Source: an uncultured Burkholderiales bacterium
Lineage (GTDB): Bacteria; Pseudomonadota; Gammaproteobacteria; Burkholderiales; Burkholderiaceae_C
Assembly: GCA_937873395.1 (NCBI GenBank)
Contig: CALMYH010000167.1
Coordinates: 1 to 33,784, forward strand
Direction of reading: 5' to 3'
DNA length: 33,784 nucleotides
The number at the start of each line of letters is the position of its first letter. The stretch's first letter is position 1. The notes below the pieces were generated by a model. That model was not told the origin of the DNA and did no database searches. It was given only the letters and a program-made list of their open reading frames with translations. Position numbers and translations under genes: made by a program. This document shows, in pieces, positions 16,311-23,490 of the stretch.

Positions 16311-17753
16311 GTGCAACACGACATAGATGCGGACTTGTCCGCAATCCAAGAGGCTCGCAACCTGGTGCAGCGCGCCCGCAAAGCCGCCGCCGCGTTTGCG
16401 CGCATTGAGACCGCCGATGCCTGGCGCATCGCTATGGCGGTATGCCGAGCATGCGAGGCCCGCGCCGAGCACTATGCCCGGCTGGCGGTGGAGGAAACCG
16501 GCATCGGCAGGGTGCAAGACAAAGTCTTCAAGAATTTGTTGGCGAGCCGGGATCTGATGGGCTTTCATGCGCGTACCCGGCTTGGGGGGCTGCATGTCGA
16601 CAAAGAAAGGTCCATGGTTCTGGTCGGTCGGCCTGCAGGCGTTGTCATGGGGCTGGTGGCATCCACCAGCCCGATCGGCACGCTGTACTTCAAAATTCTG
16701 TCGTGCCTGATGACCCGCAATGCGCTCATCCTGAGCCCGCATCCACTCGCGCAGCGGTGCTCCACCGAAGCGGTCGAGTACCTGAGACGCGTGGCTACCG
16801 ATGCGGGTGCCCCTGCGGACGCGATTCAGATCCAGTTGCAGCCAACGCTCGAAGCCACCCACGCCATGATGCGCGATCCGGGTGTGGACGTTATTCTGGC
16901 CACCGGTGGCGGTCCGATGGTGCGCGCCGCCTACAGCTCCGGCAACCCGGCACTGGGCGTCGGCCCTGGCAACGTGCCCGTGTACGTCGACCGCAGCGCA
17001 GACCTCGAGCTGGCCGTGCACGAATTGATGCGATCCAAAGTGTTCGACCATGGATCGGCCTGTTCGGCACCATCGGCTGTGTTCGTTCATCAGGACGTGG
17101 AATCCGAATTCCGTTCGCAGCTGCAGCGGGCAGGCGCCTTTTTCTGCGACGAACGCCAACAGCAGCAACTCGAAGCCCATGTGTTTCCGGGCGGACGCCT
17201 GAACCCGCTGATCGTCGGCCGCAGCGCCGCCACCATTGCCGCAGGCGCAGGACTGGGCAACATTGGCAATGCCGAGGTTCTGGTCGGAACCTTGGGGAAT
17301 GTGCACCCGAAAGCGGTCATGGCCAAAGAAAAGCTATCGACGGTGCTGGGCTACAAATGCGTGACCAGCCGCGAGCAGGCCATTTGCGACGCGCAGGCAA
17401 TGTTGGCCATCTCTGGCGCAGGCCACACCAGCGGCATCTTCGCCGATGACGCTGAGACCATCCTTTTGTGGGGATCTGCGCTCGATGTGAATCGCACCGT
17501 GGTCAACAAAGGCTCCTCAATGGGCGTCATCGGAGACGGCACTGCCCTGGCCCCGACCTTCACCATCGGCACGGGCTTCGCCGGCCGCAGCTCCATCGGC
17601 GAAAACGTCGGTCCGGAGCACCTGATCAACTGGAAGCGTATCGCTTTCCCCCTGATGGCTTCCAAGCAGCAAGAGACCCACATGTCCGACGTGCGATCGG
17701 TGGTTCGGGCTGTGCTTGCCAACGCCTTGCAGACGAAAGACCTGATGGCATGA
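16311..17753 (+). CDS. CoA-acylating-type aldehyde dehydrogenase with C-terminal BMC-targeting tail
   Basis: 480 residues, GTG start at 16,311 behind AAGGAGG. It belongs to the acylating branch (EutE/PduP/SucD/AdhE N-domain/SauS): VEETGIGRVQDKVFKN, ILATGGGPMVRAAYSSG, ALGVGPGNVPVY, catalytic Cys251 in FDHGSACSAP, and GHTSGIF at 371. Expected reaction: aldehyde + CoA + NAD(P)+ to acyl-CoA. The core ends near NWKRIA (445); residues 447-480 are a linker plus a short amphipathic helix (DVRSVVRAVLANAL), again like an encapsulation peptide, whereas PduP/EutE carry theirs at the N-terminus. The usual ICASE around the Cys is changed to ACSAP. It should consume the aldehyde made by the dioxygenase inside the shell. 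Closest functional match (acetaldehyde, sulfoacetaldehyde or succinate semialdehyde type) unclear. Confidence 0.88.
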   Translation: MQHDIDADLSAIQEARNLVQRARKAAAAFARIETADAWRIAMAVCRACEARAEHYARLAVEETGIGRVQDKVFKNLLASRDLMGFHARTRLGGLHVDKERSMVLVGRPAGVVMGLVASTSPIGTLYFKILSCLMTRNALILSPHPLAQRCSTEAVEYLRRVATDAGAPADAIQIQLQPTLEATHAMMRDPGVDVILATGGGPMVRAAYSSGNPALGVGPGNVPVYVDRSADLELAVHELMRSKVFDHGSACSAPSAVFVHQDVESEFRSQLQRAGAFFCDERQQQQLEAHVFPGGRLNPLIVGRSAATIAAGAGLGNIGNAEVLVGTLGNVHPKAVMAKEKLSTVLGYKCVTSREQAICDAQAMLAISGAGHTSGIFADDAETILLWGSALDVNRTVVNKGSSMGVIGDGTALAPTFTIGTGFAGRSSIGENVGPEHLINWKRIAFPLMASKQQETHMSDVRSVVRAVLANALQTKDLMA

Positions 17754-18361
17754 CCACCCTGCGCTCCTTCAATTTCCTGGATCGGCTGCAGCCGCAGACC
17801 ATGTGCTATCTGGGCAGCATGATGCGGGGATTTCTGCCTCGTGCCAACGACGCGGCGATGATCGTCGAGATCGCTCCCGGCCTCGATGTCGAGTGGCTCA
17901 CCGATGTCGTTCTCAAGCAGGTCGATGTCAAACCCGGTGTGTTGGTCGTCGAACGCCAGTTCGGTTATCTGGAGTTTCATGCCCGCCACGCTTCTTCGGT
18001 GCGCACAGCCGGCGCTGCGGTGCTCGAGGCCATGGGGGTTGCTGAGACTGATGTGGCCAAACCACAGATCTTGGCCTCGCGCCAGATCGACCGTGTCGAC
18101 AGCCTGCATTCCTTCCTGATCAATCGCAACAAGTCGGGCTCCATGCTGCTGCCTGGTGAGTCGCTTTTTCTGCTGGAAACCACGCCGGCAGCGGGCGCGC
18201 TGCTGGCCGCCAACGAAGCCGAAAAGGCCGCGGCCATCACCTTGGTGGATTGCCGATTCATGGGCGCCAGCGGGCGGCTCTATGTGAGCGGAACAGAGTC
18301 CGCCGTGCGAGCGGCCAGTGAGGCAGCCATATCGGCCTTGGGCGGGAGGGCCGCACCGTGA
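17750..18361 (+). CDS. BMC-T shell protein (tandem BMC domains), copy 1
   Basis: 203 residues with two fused BMC folds: domain 1 about 33-105 (AAMIVEIAPGLDVEWLTDVV, VLVVERQFGYLEF) and domain 2 about 130-200 (SMLLPGESLFLLETTPAAGA, AANEAEKA, SGRLYVSG). Such proteins assemble as pseudohexameric trimers in the shell and often form the larger, gated pores for cofactors or bulky metabolites. Shares INRNK, LPGES and AANEAEKA with copy 2 at 19,398, so the two are paralogues. The ATG overlaps the aldehyde dehydrogenase stop (ATGA). Confidence 0.9.
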   Translation: MTTLRSFNFLDRLQPQTMCYLGSMMRGFLPRANDAAMIVEIAPGLDVEWLTDVVLKQVDVKPGVLVVERQFGYLEFHARHASSVRTAGAAVLEAMGVAETDVAKPQILASRQIDRVDSLHSFLINRNKSGSMLLPGESLFLLETTPAAGALLAANEAEKAAAITLVDCRFMGASGRLYVSGTESAVRAASEAAISALGGRAAP

Positions 18362-18816
18362 CCGCCATGCCCGCGAGCTTGGAGCACATCGTTGGCGAAA
18401 CCGTCCGCAAGCTCATGGCACCCCACTTGCCCTCACCTTGCGACAGCAGCGTGACCCAAATTCCCCTGCGTCTTCAAACGCAGGAAGACGTCGCGCAATT
18501 GCTGTCGTGGTTTGCCCGCCTCTGTGCGGACGGGGACTGGCGCCAGCGCTTTCTGTCCGGGCAACTGCAGTTGTCGATTGCAATTGGCCCCATCCCGGAT
18601 GTGCGTGCCACATCGGCGGGCAGCGCACCAGTTGCTGACGAACAGGCACCCCAAGGACGTTCGGTCACCCTCAACGAAGCCGTGGTGACAGAGGCATTCC
18701 TGCGACAACGCGCCCGGCGTTACGACGTGATCACGCTCCCCATGCGCGCGGTGATCACCCCCTCGGCCAAGGACTACGCCCGCTCGGCGGGCATTCAACT
18801 GGAGCGGCGTGCATGA
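18358..18816 (+). CDS. PduM-like microcompartment accessory protein
   Basis: 152 residues. N-terminal amphipathic helix (LEHIVGETVRKLMAP) of encapsulation-peptide type, a middle QEDVAQLLSWFARLC helical segment, and a C-terminal motif RAVITPSAKDYARSAGI. An N-terminal helix plus a closing (I/V)TPxAxD segment is the layout of PduM and similar structural/accessory proteins of Pdu-type BMCs; sequence identity outside these parts is not obvious, so the assignment is tentative. GTG at 18,358 overlaps the upstream stop, and an ATG at 18,367 is the alternative. Its stop overlaps the BMC-P start, so it belongs to the coupled shell operon. Confidence 0.55.
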   Translation: MTAMPASLEHIVGETVRKLMAPHLPSPCDSSVTQIPLRLQTQEDVAQLLSWFARLCADGDWRQRFLSGQLQLSIAIGPIPDVRATSAGSAPVADEQAPQGRSVTLNEAVVTEAFLRQRARRYDVITLPMRAVITPSAKDYARSAGIQLERRA

Positions 18817-19052
18817 AAGTCGGTGTGGTCACGGGACGTGTTTGGTCAACGAAGCGGCACGAGTTGCTGCCTCCAGGGGCATTGGTACGCGTCGAGGTCG
18901 ATGGCGGCGGCTCGCTGATCGCCCTCGATGGCCTGGGTGTGGGCATCGGCGACGAAGCTCTTCTGGTCTTGGGGTCGGTCGCATCGCACTACTGCGGCAG
19001 TCCAGTGGATGCCATGGTCATCGGCATCGTCGATCCGGCAGGTGAGCGATAA
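18813..19052 (+). CDS. BMC-P shell vertex protein (EutN/CcmL family)
   Basis: 79 residues, the usual length for the pentamer that caps the twelve shell vertices. It starts MKVGVVTGRVWSTKRH, has the GVGIGDEALLVLGS turn and ends with DAMVIGIVD, all characteristic of the EutN/CcmL oligonucleotide-binding-like fold. Only one BMC-P gene is seen, enough to close a shell. ATG overlaps the preceding stop (ATGA). Confidence 0.92.
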   Translation: MKVGVVTGRVWSTKRHELLPPGALVRVEVDGGGSLIALDGLGVGIGDEALLVLGSVASHYCGSPVDAMVIGIVDPAGER

Positions 19053-19100
19053 GCCGGTCCCATTTTTTCGTGTTCGAGGTTTTTTCAAAGGAGACTTTAA

Positions 19101-19391
19101 ATGTCACAAGCAGTTGGATTGATCGAAACAGTCGGCTATGTCGCCGCCTACGCCGCGGCAGATGCCATGGTCAAGGCCGCCAATGTCACGATGGTGGGGC
19201 GGGAGCAGGTGGGTGCAGGCCTTGTAGCGATCACGGTAACCGGGGACGTCGGTGCAGTGAAGGCGGCTTGCGACGCGGGTGCTGAGGCCGCTCGAAACGT
19301 TGGCGAAGTCAAGTCATGCCACGTGATCCCGAGGCCTCACGCAGACGTGGTGCGCTACTTCGACGTTGTGCGCGGCGAAGCCAAGAAGTAA
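19101..19391 (+). CDS. BMC-H hexameric shell protein (PduA-like)
   Basis: 96 residues with a single BMC fold close to Pdu[54 protein letters not shown]. This hexamer builds the facets. The pore loop reads EQVGAGLV (35-42), so the central residue that is Ser40 in PduA is Ala39 here. It has its own strong ribosome-binding site (AAAGGAG at about 19,087-19,093), unlike the overlapping starts of its neighbours, in keeping with the need for many copies of the facet protein. Confidence 0.95.
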   Translation: MSQAVGLIETVGYVAAYAAADAMVKAANVTMVGREQVGAGLVAITVTGDVGAVKAACDAGAEAARNVGEVKSCHVIPRPHADVVRYFDVVRGEAKK

Positions 19392-19397
19392 GGCGTT

Positions 19398-20051
19398 ATG
19401 CAAAACGAGTTGCGTGTTTACCTGACGCTGGACAGGCTGCAACGACAGTTTGCGGCCTATCTCAGCTCACCCACTGGCGGGCGCGGATACGTCCCGCTGG
19501 AGGGCATGAGCTCCCTGATCGTGGAGATTGCGCCAGGCCTGGCCATTGAGCGTGTCACCGACACTGCGCTCAAAGCGGCACCCGAACTGGAACCCGGTCT
19601 GCTCGTGGTCGAACGCCAGTTCGGCGTTTTGGAGATCCATACCCATGAACCCGAGGAGCTCTCTGCCGCGGGACAAGCCATCCTGGATTCGTTGGGGCTG
19701 AAACCGCAAGACCAACTGAAACCCCAAATTCTGGTGATGGACCGGGTTGATGACATCACCGACCGGCATGCGGTGATTATCAACCGCAACAAGCAGGCAT
19801 CGATGGTGCTGCCCGGCGAATCCGTGCTGCTCCTGGAACTGGTGCCAGCGCTCTTTGCCTCCTACGCCGCCAACGAAGCTGAGAAGGCCGTTCCAACAAT
19901 CCGTCTGATCGATGTTCGCATGATCGGCGCTACTGGCCGGCTCTATTTGTCTGGTTCACACGAAGATGTGCTGCGAGCTTCGGACCACATCAAGACACAG
20001 CTGGCCAGTCTCCCTGGGCGTTCGCCGGCGCAAGTCGGGCGAAAGGGTTGA
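19398..20051 (+). CDS. BMC-T shell protein (tandem BMC domains), copy 2
   Basis: 217 residues: domain 1 about 38-103 (SSLIVEIAPGLAIERVTDTA, LLVVERQFGVLEIH) and domain 2 about 128-203 (INRNKQASMVLPGESVLLLE, AANEAEKA, TGRLYLSG). Starts six bases after the BMC-H stop. Versus copy 1 it has a longer N-terminal segment (GGRGYVPLEG) and a longer C-terminal tail. Two distinct BMC-T paralogues with one BMC-H suggest a shell relying on large-pore trimers. Last recognisable gene of the operon. Confidence 0.9.
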   Translation: MQNELRVYLTLDRLQRQFAAYLSSPTGGRGYVPLEGMSSLIVEIAPGLAIERVTDTALKAAPELEPGLLVVERQFGVLEIHTHEPEELSAAGQAILDSLGLKPQDQLKPQILVMDRVDDITDRHAVIINRNKQASMVLPGESVLLLELVPALFASYAANEAEKAVPTIRLIDVRMIGATGRLYLSGSHEDVLRASDHIKTQLASLPGRSPAQVGRKG

Positions 20052-20052
20052 G

Positions 20053-20130
20053 ATGCTCGCCTACGTCTGCACCGGGATCGACTGTGGTTCATGGGTGATG
20101 GCCCTGTCCCGGCTTCGCTGGCCCTCATAG
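20053..20130 (+). other. Short frame after the shell operon, possibly a truncated gene start
   Basis: An ATG one base after the BMC-T stop opens a 25-codon frame (MLAYVCTGIDCGSWVMALS) that ends at a TAG. The spacing would suit another coupled gene of the operon, but the frame is short and unmatched, and a rearranged gene cluster begins shortly after. It could be a truncated gene or chance. The next ~125 bases hold nothing I can assign. Confidence 0.25.
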
Positions 20131-20255
20131 CGCACGGGCATGAAGGCCTGCCATTAGCACAGGTTGCGCCGATCACTAGCGCGAGAACCAGAGAGGCGGT
20201 TGCGAATGGCCGTCACCCCCTGCTCGGGGAAGGAGGTATCGTTCTCGGAATTTCG

Positions 20256-20576
20256 TCACTCCCGCCGGTCCACCACTGTTGTTCCTCCGAACATCAATTG
20301 CTGCGCCATCGGACGGCCCATGAACCCCTGCGGGAAAATCGGCGCCAGAGCGCTGGCCTTGTCGAGGCGGTCGCGCTGCTCGCCAGTGAAGGCGACGGTC
20401 ACAGCGCCGAAGTTGTCCTCGGCTTGCAGCGATAGTAGGTCGACGAGCCAGCGTGGCGATACCTGGGTGTCCGCATCGGTGAAGGCGAGCCAGCGAGCGC
20501 CGGCGTGCAGGAGCCAGTCAGCGCCCGCGTGGCGCGCCACGCCGACGCTGCGAGCCGAAAAGCCAATTCCGAAACG
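20256..20576 (-). pseudogene. Glycosyltransferase family 2-like, fragment
   Basis: About 105 residues from the active-site half of a GT-A glycosyltransferase: SVGVARHAGADWLL then WLAFTDADTQVSPRWL, where TDADT contains the metal-binding DxD, and later FGGTTVVDRRE. The first ~90 residues, including the nucleotide-binding start, are missing; at about 20,576 the sequence switches into a methyltransferase read in another frame. The stop at 20,256 may be native or part of a second truncation. Confidence 0.65.
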
Positions 20577-20920
20577 ACGATGAGGTCGAAACCGCCAGGG
20601 GGCACCGGCGGCCAGTCCGAGGGGAGCGCCATGATCCGCAGGTCCAAACCCCGCTCCCAGGGCTTTTCGATGTCTCGGTGGCACAGCCAGACGGCCCGCT
20701 CGGAGCTGTCAACCGCGCACAGCTGGTCGCACCTTTCCATCAAATCGGACGTGGTTTCGCCAATGCCGCAGCCTGGCTCGAAACCGTGCCGGTAGCGCTC
20801 ACGCTGCAGCGACGCAAGCAGCAGGCTGCGCTTGCGCCGTTCGTACCACCGTGTTGCGGTGCCCCAGGGGTCTGGGCTGTGCTGGTAGAGCTGTTCGAAG
20901 TGATCGAGCGACAGGGTCAT
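20577..20920 (-). pseudogene. NodS-like SAM methyltransferase, N-terminal fragment
   Basis: About 115 residues from the ATG at 20,920: LYQHSPDPWGTATRWYERRK, then SAM motif I FEPGCGIGETTSDL and the acidic end of strand 2 (CAVDSSERAV), and GGFDLIVVSELAF. The catalytic half is missing and the frame runs into glycosyltransferase DNA. Methyltransferase, PIG-L deacetylase and glycosyltransferase genes commonly sit together, so the fusion is best explained by a deletion inside one such cluster. Confidence 0.7.
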
Positions 20921-20932
20921 CGGAAGACCACT

Positions 20933-21482
20933 TCAAAAGTGGCGTAACAGACGCTGCGTCGCCCATTCAGGCAAGATCGCGGCCTTGCCCGTCGTGGGGT
21001 CTGGCTTCAACTGGGTTTGGAAGCAAGCCAGTGCCTGTCGCTTCAAAGCGAGCAGGGGAGGCGCAACCGGCAAAGTGACGGACCGATGCCATGGCACGCG
21101 CCAGTCGCCAGGCCCGGCCCAATGCCAGGTCCAGACCGGCACTTCGAACAATCGACAGCCCAGGGGTCGAATGACGGTGGCGCAGACGTGCCCGGTGGCT
21201 TCGTGATCGGGATGCCCGTCCATGCGCCATGTGCAAAAAACCGCATCACCCGGCCTGAGCAAGTGCCGCAGCGCCGAGGCCAGCGCCGCAGTATGGTCTG
21301 CGACACGGCCGTCTGGCAGACCGAGCCGGTGCAGCCGGGCCTGGGGATCCAGCACCGCCAGTGCCCGAGCGCTTTCCCGCATTCGTTCACGGGCGAGCCG
21401 CTCTGGCGGCCACTGAAGCGAGCCGGGATGACTGGCTTCCCCGTCGGTGACGGCCACGACGCAGCAGGGCAGGCCGGCACGA
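20933..21482 (-). pseudogene. PIG-L family deacetylase, N-terminally truncated
   Basis: About 180 residues of a LmbE/PIG-L N-acetylglucosaminyl deacetylase: CVVAVTDGEASHPGS, RLGLPDGRV, and the second zinc motif DGHPDHEATG. The N-terminal zinc motif (AHPDDE) is missing because the 5' end is replaced by IS3 sequence at about 21,483, so the enzyme should be inactive. It stops 12 bases before the methyltransferase start, as in an operon. Confidence 0.75.
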
Positions 21483-21655
21483 CCTGCGGACATTCACCTT
21501 GAAGCGCTCCTGCTCCAGGCTGCCAGCTCACGCCGCTTGGCAGCCTTCAGAGCTTTTTTCGGACGACCTCTTGCAGGATCTGCTTGTCCAGCGTCAGGTC
21601 GGCCACGATACGCTTCAACCTGGCGTTCTCGTCCTCTAGCATCTTCAGGCGCTTG
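21483..21655 (-). pseudogene. IS3-family transposase fragment A (end of OrfA, start of OrfB)
   Basis: On the minus strand the OrfA end is clear (LKMLEDENARLKRIVADL, LDKQILQEVVRKKL, stop near 21,543), followed in the other frame by an OrfB beginning (KALKAAKRRELA ... ERFKVNVRRSCR). At 21,483 it joins the PIG-L gene; at about 21,655 it meets fragment B in the opposite orientation. Confidence 0.75.
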
Positions 21656-22283
21656 GGAGGTTGGCAAGAAGCGGGTGTACCGCCTGTACCGGCTGGAGGG
21701 GTTGCAGCTTCGAATGAAGGTCTAGCGCCGCAAGCGCATCAGCCTGCTGCGTGGTCGGCCGACACCGGCGACGGGCCCGAACCAACAGTGGAGCATGGAC
21801 TTCGTGCACGACCAGATGCTCGATGGGCGGGCATTCCGGGTGCTCAGGGTGATCGATCAATGGAGTCGCGAAAGCGTGTCTCTGGAGGCCAACTTCCGGC
21901 TCACAGGCCGGTGCGTCGGCAAGGCCCTGGACGAGGCTGCCATCGAGCGCGGATGGCCCCAGGCCATCAGGGTTGACAATGGCACGGAGTTCACCTCCAA
22001 GGCACTCGACGAATGGGCCTGGCGGCGTGGTGTGCAGCTCGACTACACGCGACCTGGAAAGCCCACGGACAACGGGTTGATCGAGTCGTTCAATGGGCGC
22101 TTGCGCGACGAGTTCCTGAACGTCAACGAGTTCATCACAATGCAGGATGCGCGCGAGAAGTTGAAGGCATGGCAGCATGACAACCAGCACCGCCCGCACA
22201 GTTCACTCGGCCACCTGACCCCGAGTGAGTTCGTCAAAAAGAGGTCGGATCAAAAGCTGGAAAGCTGCCCAACTCCAGTTTAG
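21656..22283 (+). pseudogene. IS3-family transposase fragment B (C-terminal OrfB)
   Basis: About 205 codons of the rve integrase domain with all three catalytic residues visible: WSMDFVHD (Asp), VDNGTEF (Asp) and LIESFNGRLRDEFLN (Glu), plus HNQ-type end HRPHSSLGHLTPSEF. An in-frame TAG at 21,723-21,725 interrupts it just upstream of the core, and the N-terminal part is missing. Together with fragment A it looks like two pieces of the same or closely related IS3 (IS407-like) element in head-to-head arrangement. Confidence 0.8.
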
Positions 22284-22652
22284 AAGTGACCGGATATGGG
22301 GGAGACGTCACAGCGAGTTGAGTGGCGGCACGGGCAAGTACCTCAAAGTCGGTTACCCTGACACCCACGCTGCTGCGACTTTGAGGCTCCATGTGCCTCG
22401 CGATTCTCGCGACTGTTGGTAGCCGATTGGGACACCCTCCAGATCACGAAGTCGGCGAGCGCGCGGGCGGTCGGAGAAATCGATAAGGGCGGCGCGGAAT
22501 GTCCTCCGGTTACAAGTCACGTCCGCGAGCCCGCCTCGACCCCGGCGGACTATGCCCAAAGGCTGGCGCAAAAGCCGCCAAATTAACCCCCGGACTCCAA
22601 AGCCCAGTGCTACTGAATACGTTGGGACGTCGATGCCAGTCCGACGGTGGCC
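22284..22652. other. No gene identified (about 370 bp)
   Basis: Contains the right margin of the IS3 fragment (GGGGGAGACGTCAC near 22,298) and eroded sequence. A minus-strand stretch reading ARRLRDLEGVPIGYQQSRES looks protein-like but has no start or family I can name. Confidence 0.4.
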
Positions 22653-22961
22653 TCAAATCCAAAATGCGAGAGCTGCGACTACGCTGCATCCCCAAACGAC
22701 AAAAGTCGAAAATGCAATCAGGGTTGCACTTGGCAGCCTGTGTTCCGCGTCATCGACCAACAAGGCCTGTCGGCTCTGCCCCACAATCACAAAGGCAATG
22801 GAAACAAGTGCTGCAAGCCCCGCAATCGTAGACAGCACCATCAGTCCAACTTCTACGGTGGAACGAACTATCAAGATCGCAGTAACAAACAGCGCAAGCG
22901 CTGTTCGCCTCCATGCGAGCACAGTCCGCTCCGGCTGTAAGCCAGGATCGCGAGAAATCAC
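22653..22961 (-). CDS. DUF202 (YidH/YidG-type) inner-membrane protein
   Basis: 102 residues with three predicted membrane helices (ALALFVTAILIVRSTVEVG, VLSTIAGLAALVSIAFVIV, LIAFSTFVVWGCSVVAALAF) after the hallmark N-terminal motif ERTVLAWRRTAL. The family is conserved across bacteria with no established function. Its ATG overlaps the stop of the upstream DUF202 gene (ATGA), the same pairing as yidH-yidG in Escherichia coli. Confidence 0.85.
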   Translation of the reverse strand: MISRDPGLQPERTVLAWRRTALALFVTAILIVRSTVEVGLMVLSTIAGLAALVSIAFVIVGQSRQALLVDDAEHRLPSATLIAFSTFVVWGCSVVAALAFWI

Positions 22962-23311
22962 GATGCCAAAAAGAAGACTGCCGTCGCGAGCGCGGCCAGC
23001 GCAAGCCCGACGCTGATTGCTGGGATTGCGGGGCTGGACGGCAAAGGGGCGTCATGTCGCATAGCACTCTCCATGCTTTTCCACCGGGCGTAGGCAAACC
23101 CGGCAATCAATGCGGCCACGCCGATAAGGACGGTTGCCACTCCTTTCGCAGCTGTGGGATTCGCCAGGTGACCGGAGAATTGTTCTAGCAAGACACCTCC
23201 GGCGAGCACAGCCAACGCTGTCCGAATCCACGCGAGAAACGTTCTCTCATTGGCCAGGCTGAATCGGTAGTCGGGCTCGCGACCCTCCATTTGCCATTGC
23301 GGTCTCTTCAT
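22958..23311 (-). CDS. DUF202 (YidH-type) inner-membrane protein
   Basis: 117 residues from the ATG at 23,311: YRFSLANERTFLAWIRTALA is the family signature, followed by three membrane helices. This start is preferred to a longer frame (to 23,413) because the family begins with a short soluble segment before NERTFLAWIRT. Forms a two-gene unit with the downstream DUF202 gene. Confidence 0.87.
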   Translation of the reverse strand: MKRPQWQMEGREPDYRFSLANERTFLAWIRTALAVLAGGVLLEQFSGHLANPTAAKGVATVLIGVAALIAGFAYARWKSMESAMRHDAPLPSSPAIPAISVGLALAALATAVFFLAS

Positions 23312-23434
23312 GCATGCTCCGTGAATTTCGCGTAACTCGACAGACTTCCGGCGCTGAGAAAGAAGGCGAACATTGAGGATCTCACCCCGTGCCAGAGGTC
23401 GACGCGCCAGCACCCGTCTCGACCCAATAGCACT

Positions 23435-23474
23435 GCCTGCAGGTCAACCCCGACGCCGAAGAAGACCTGCAGGC
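23435..23474. repeat. 11-bp perfect inverted repeat after acuI
   Basis: GCCTGCAGGTC at 23,435-23,445 is mirrored by GACCTGCAGGC at 23,464-23,474. It lies 17 bases past the acuI stop and could fold as a hairpin with an 18-base loop, but no U-run follows, so a factor-independent terminator is not supported. May stabilise the transcript or be a protein site. Confidence 0.5.
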
Positions 23475-23490
23475 GTCTGTCACGGATGCA

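Noticed and set aside
15156-17306. 716-codon open frame on the minus strand
   Set aside because: It lies antisense to the dioxygenase and dehydrogenase genes, has no recognisable domain and an unnatural His/Arg/Gln-rich composition. Long antisense frames are expected in high-GC genes with strong codon bias.
15219-20051. A known propanediol, ethanolamine, choline or carboxysome locus
   Set aside because: No diol dehydratase, ethanolamine lyase, glycyl-radical enzyme, RuBisCO, PduL or alcohol dehydrogenase is present; the only candidate signature enzyme is the TauD-type dioxygenase.
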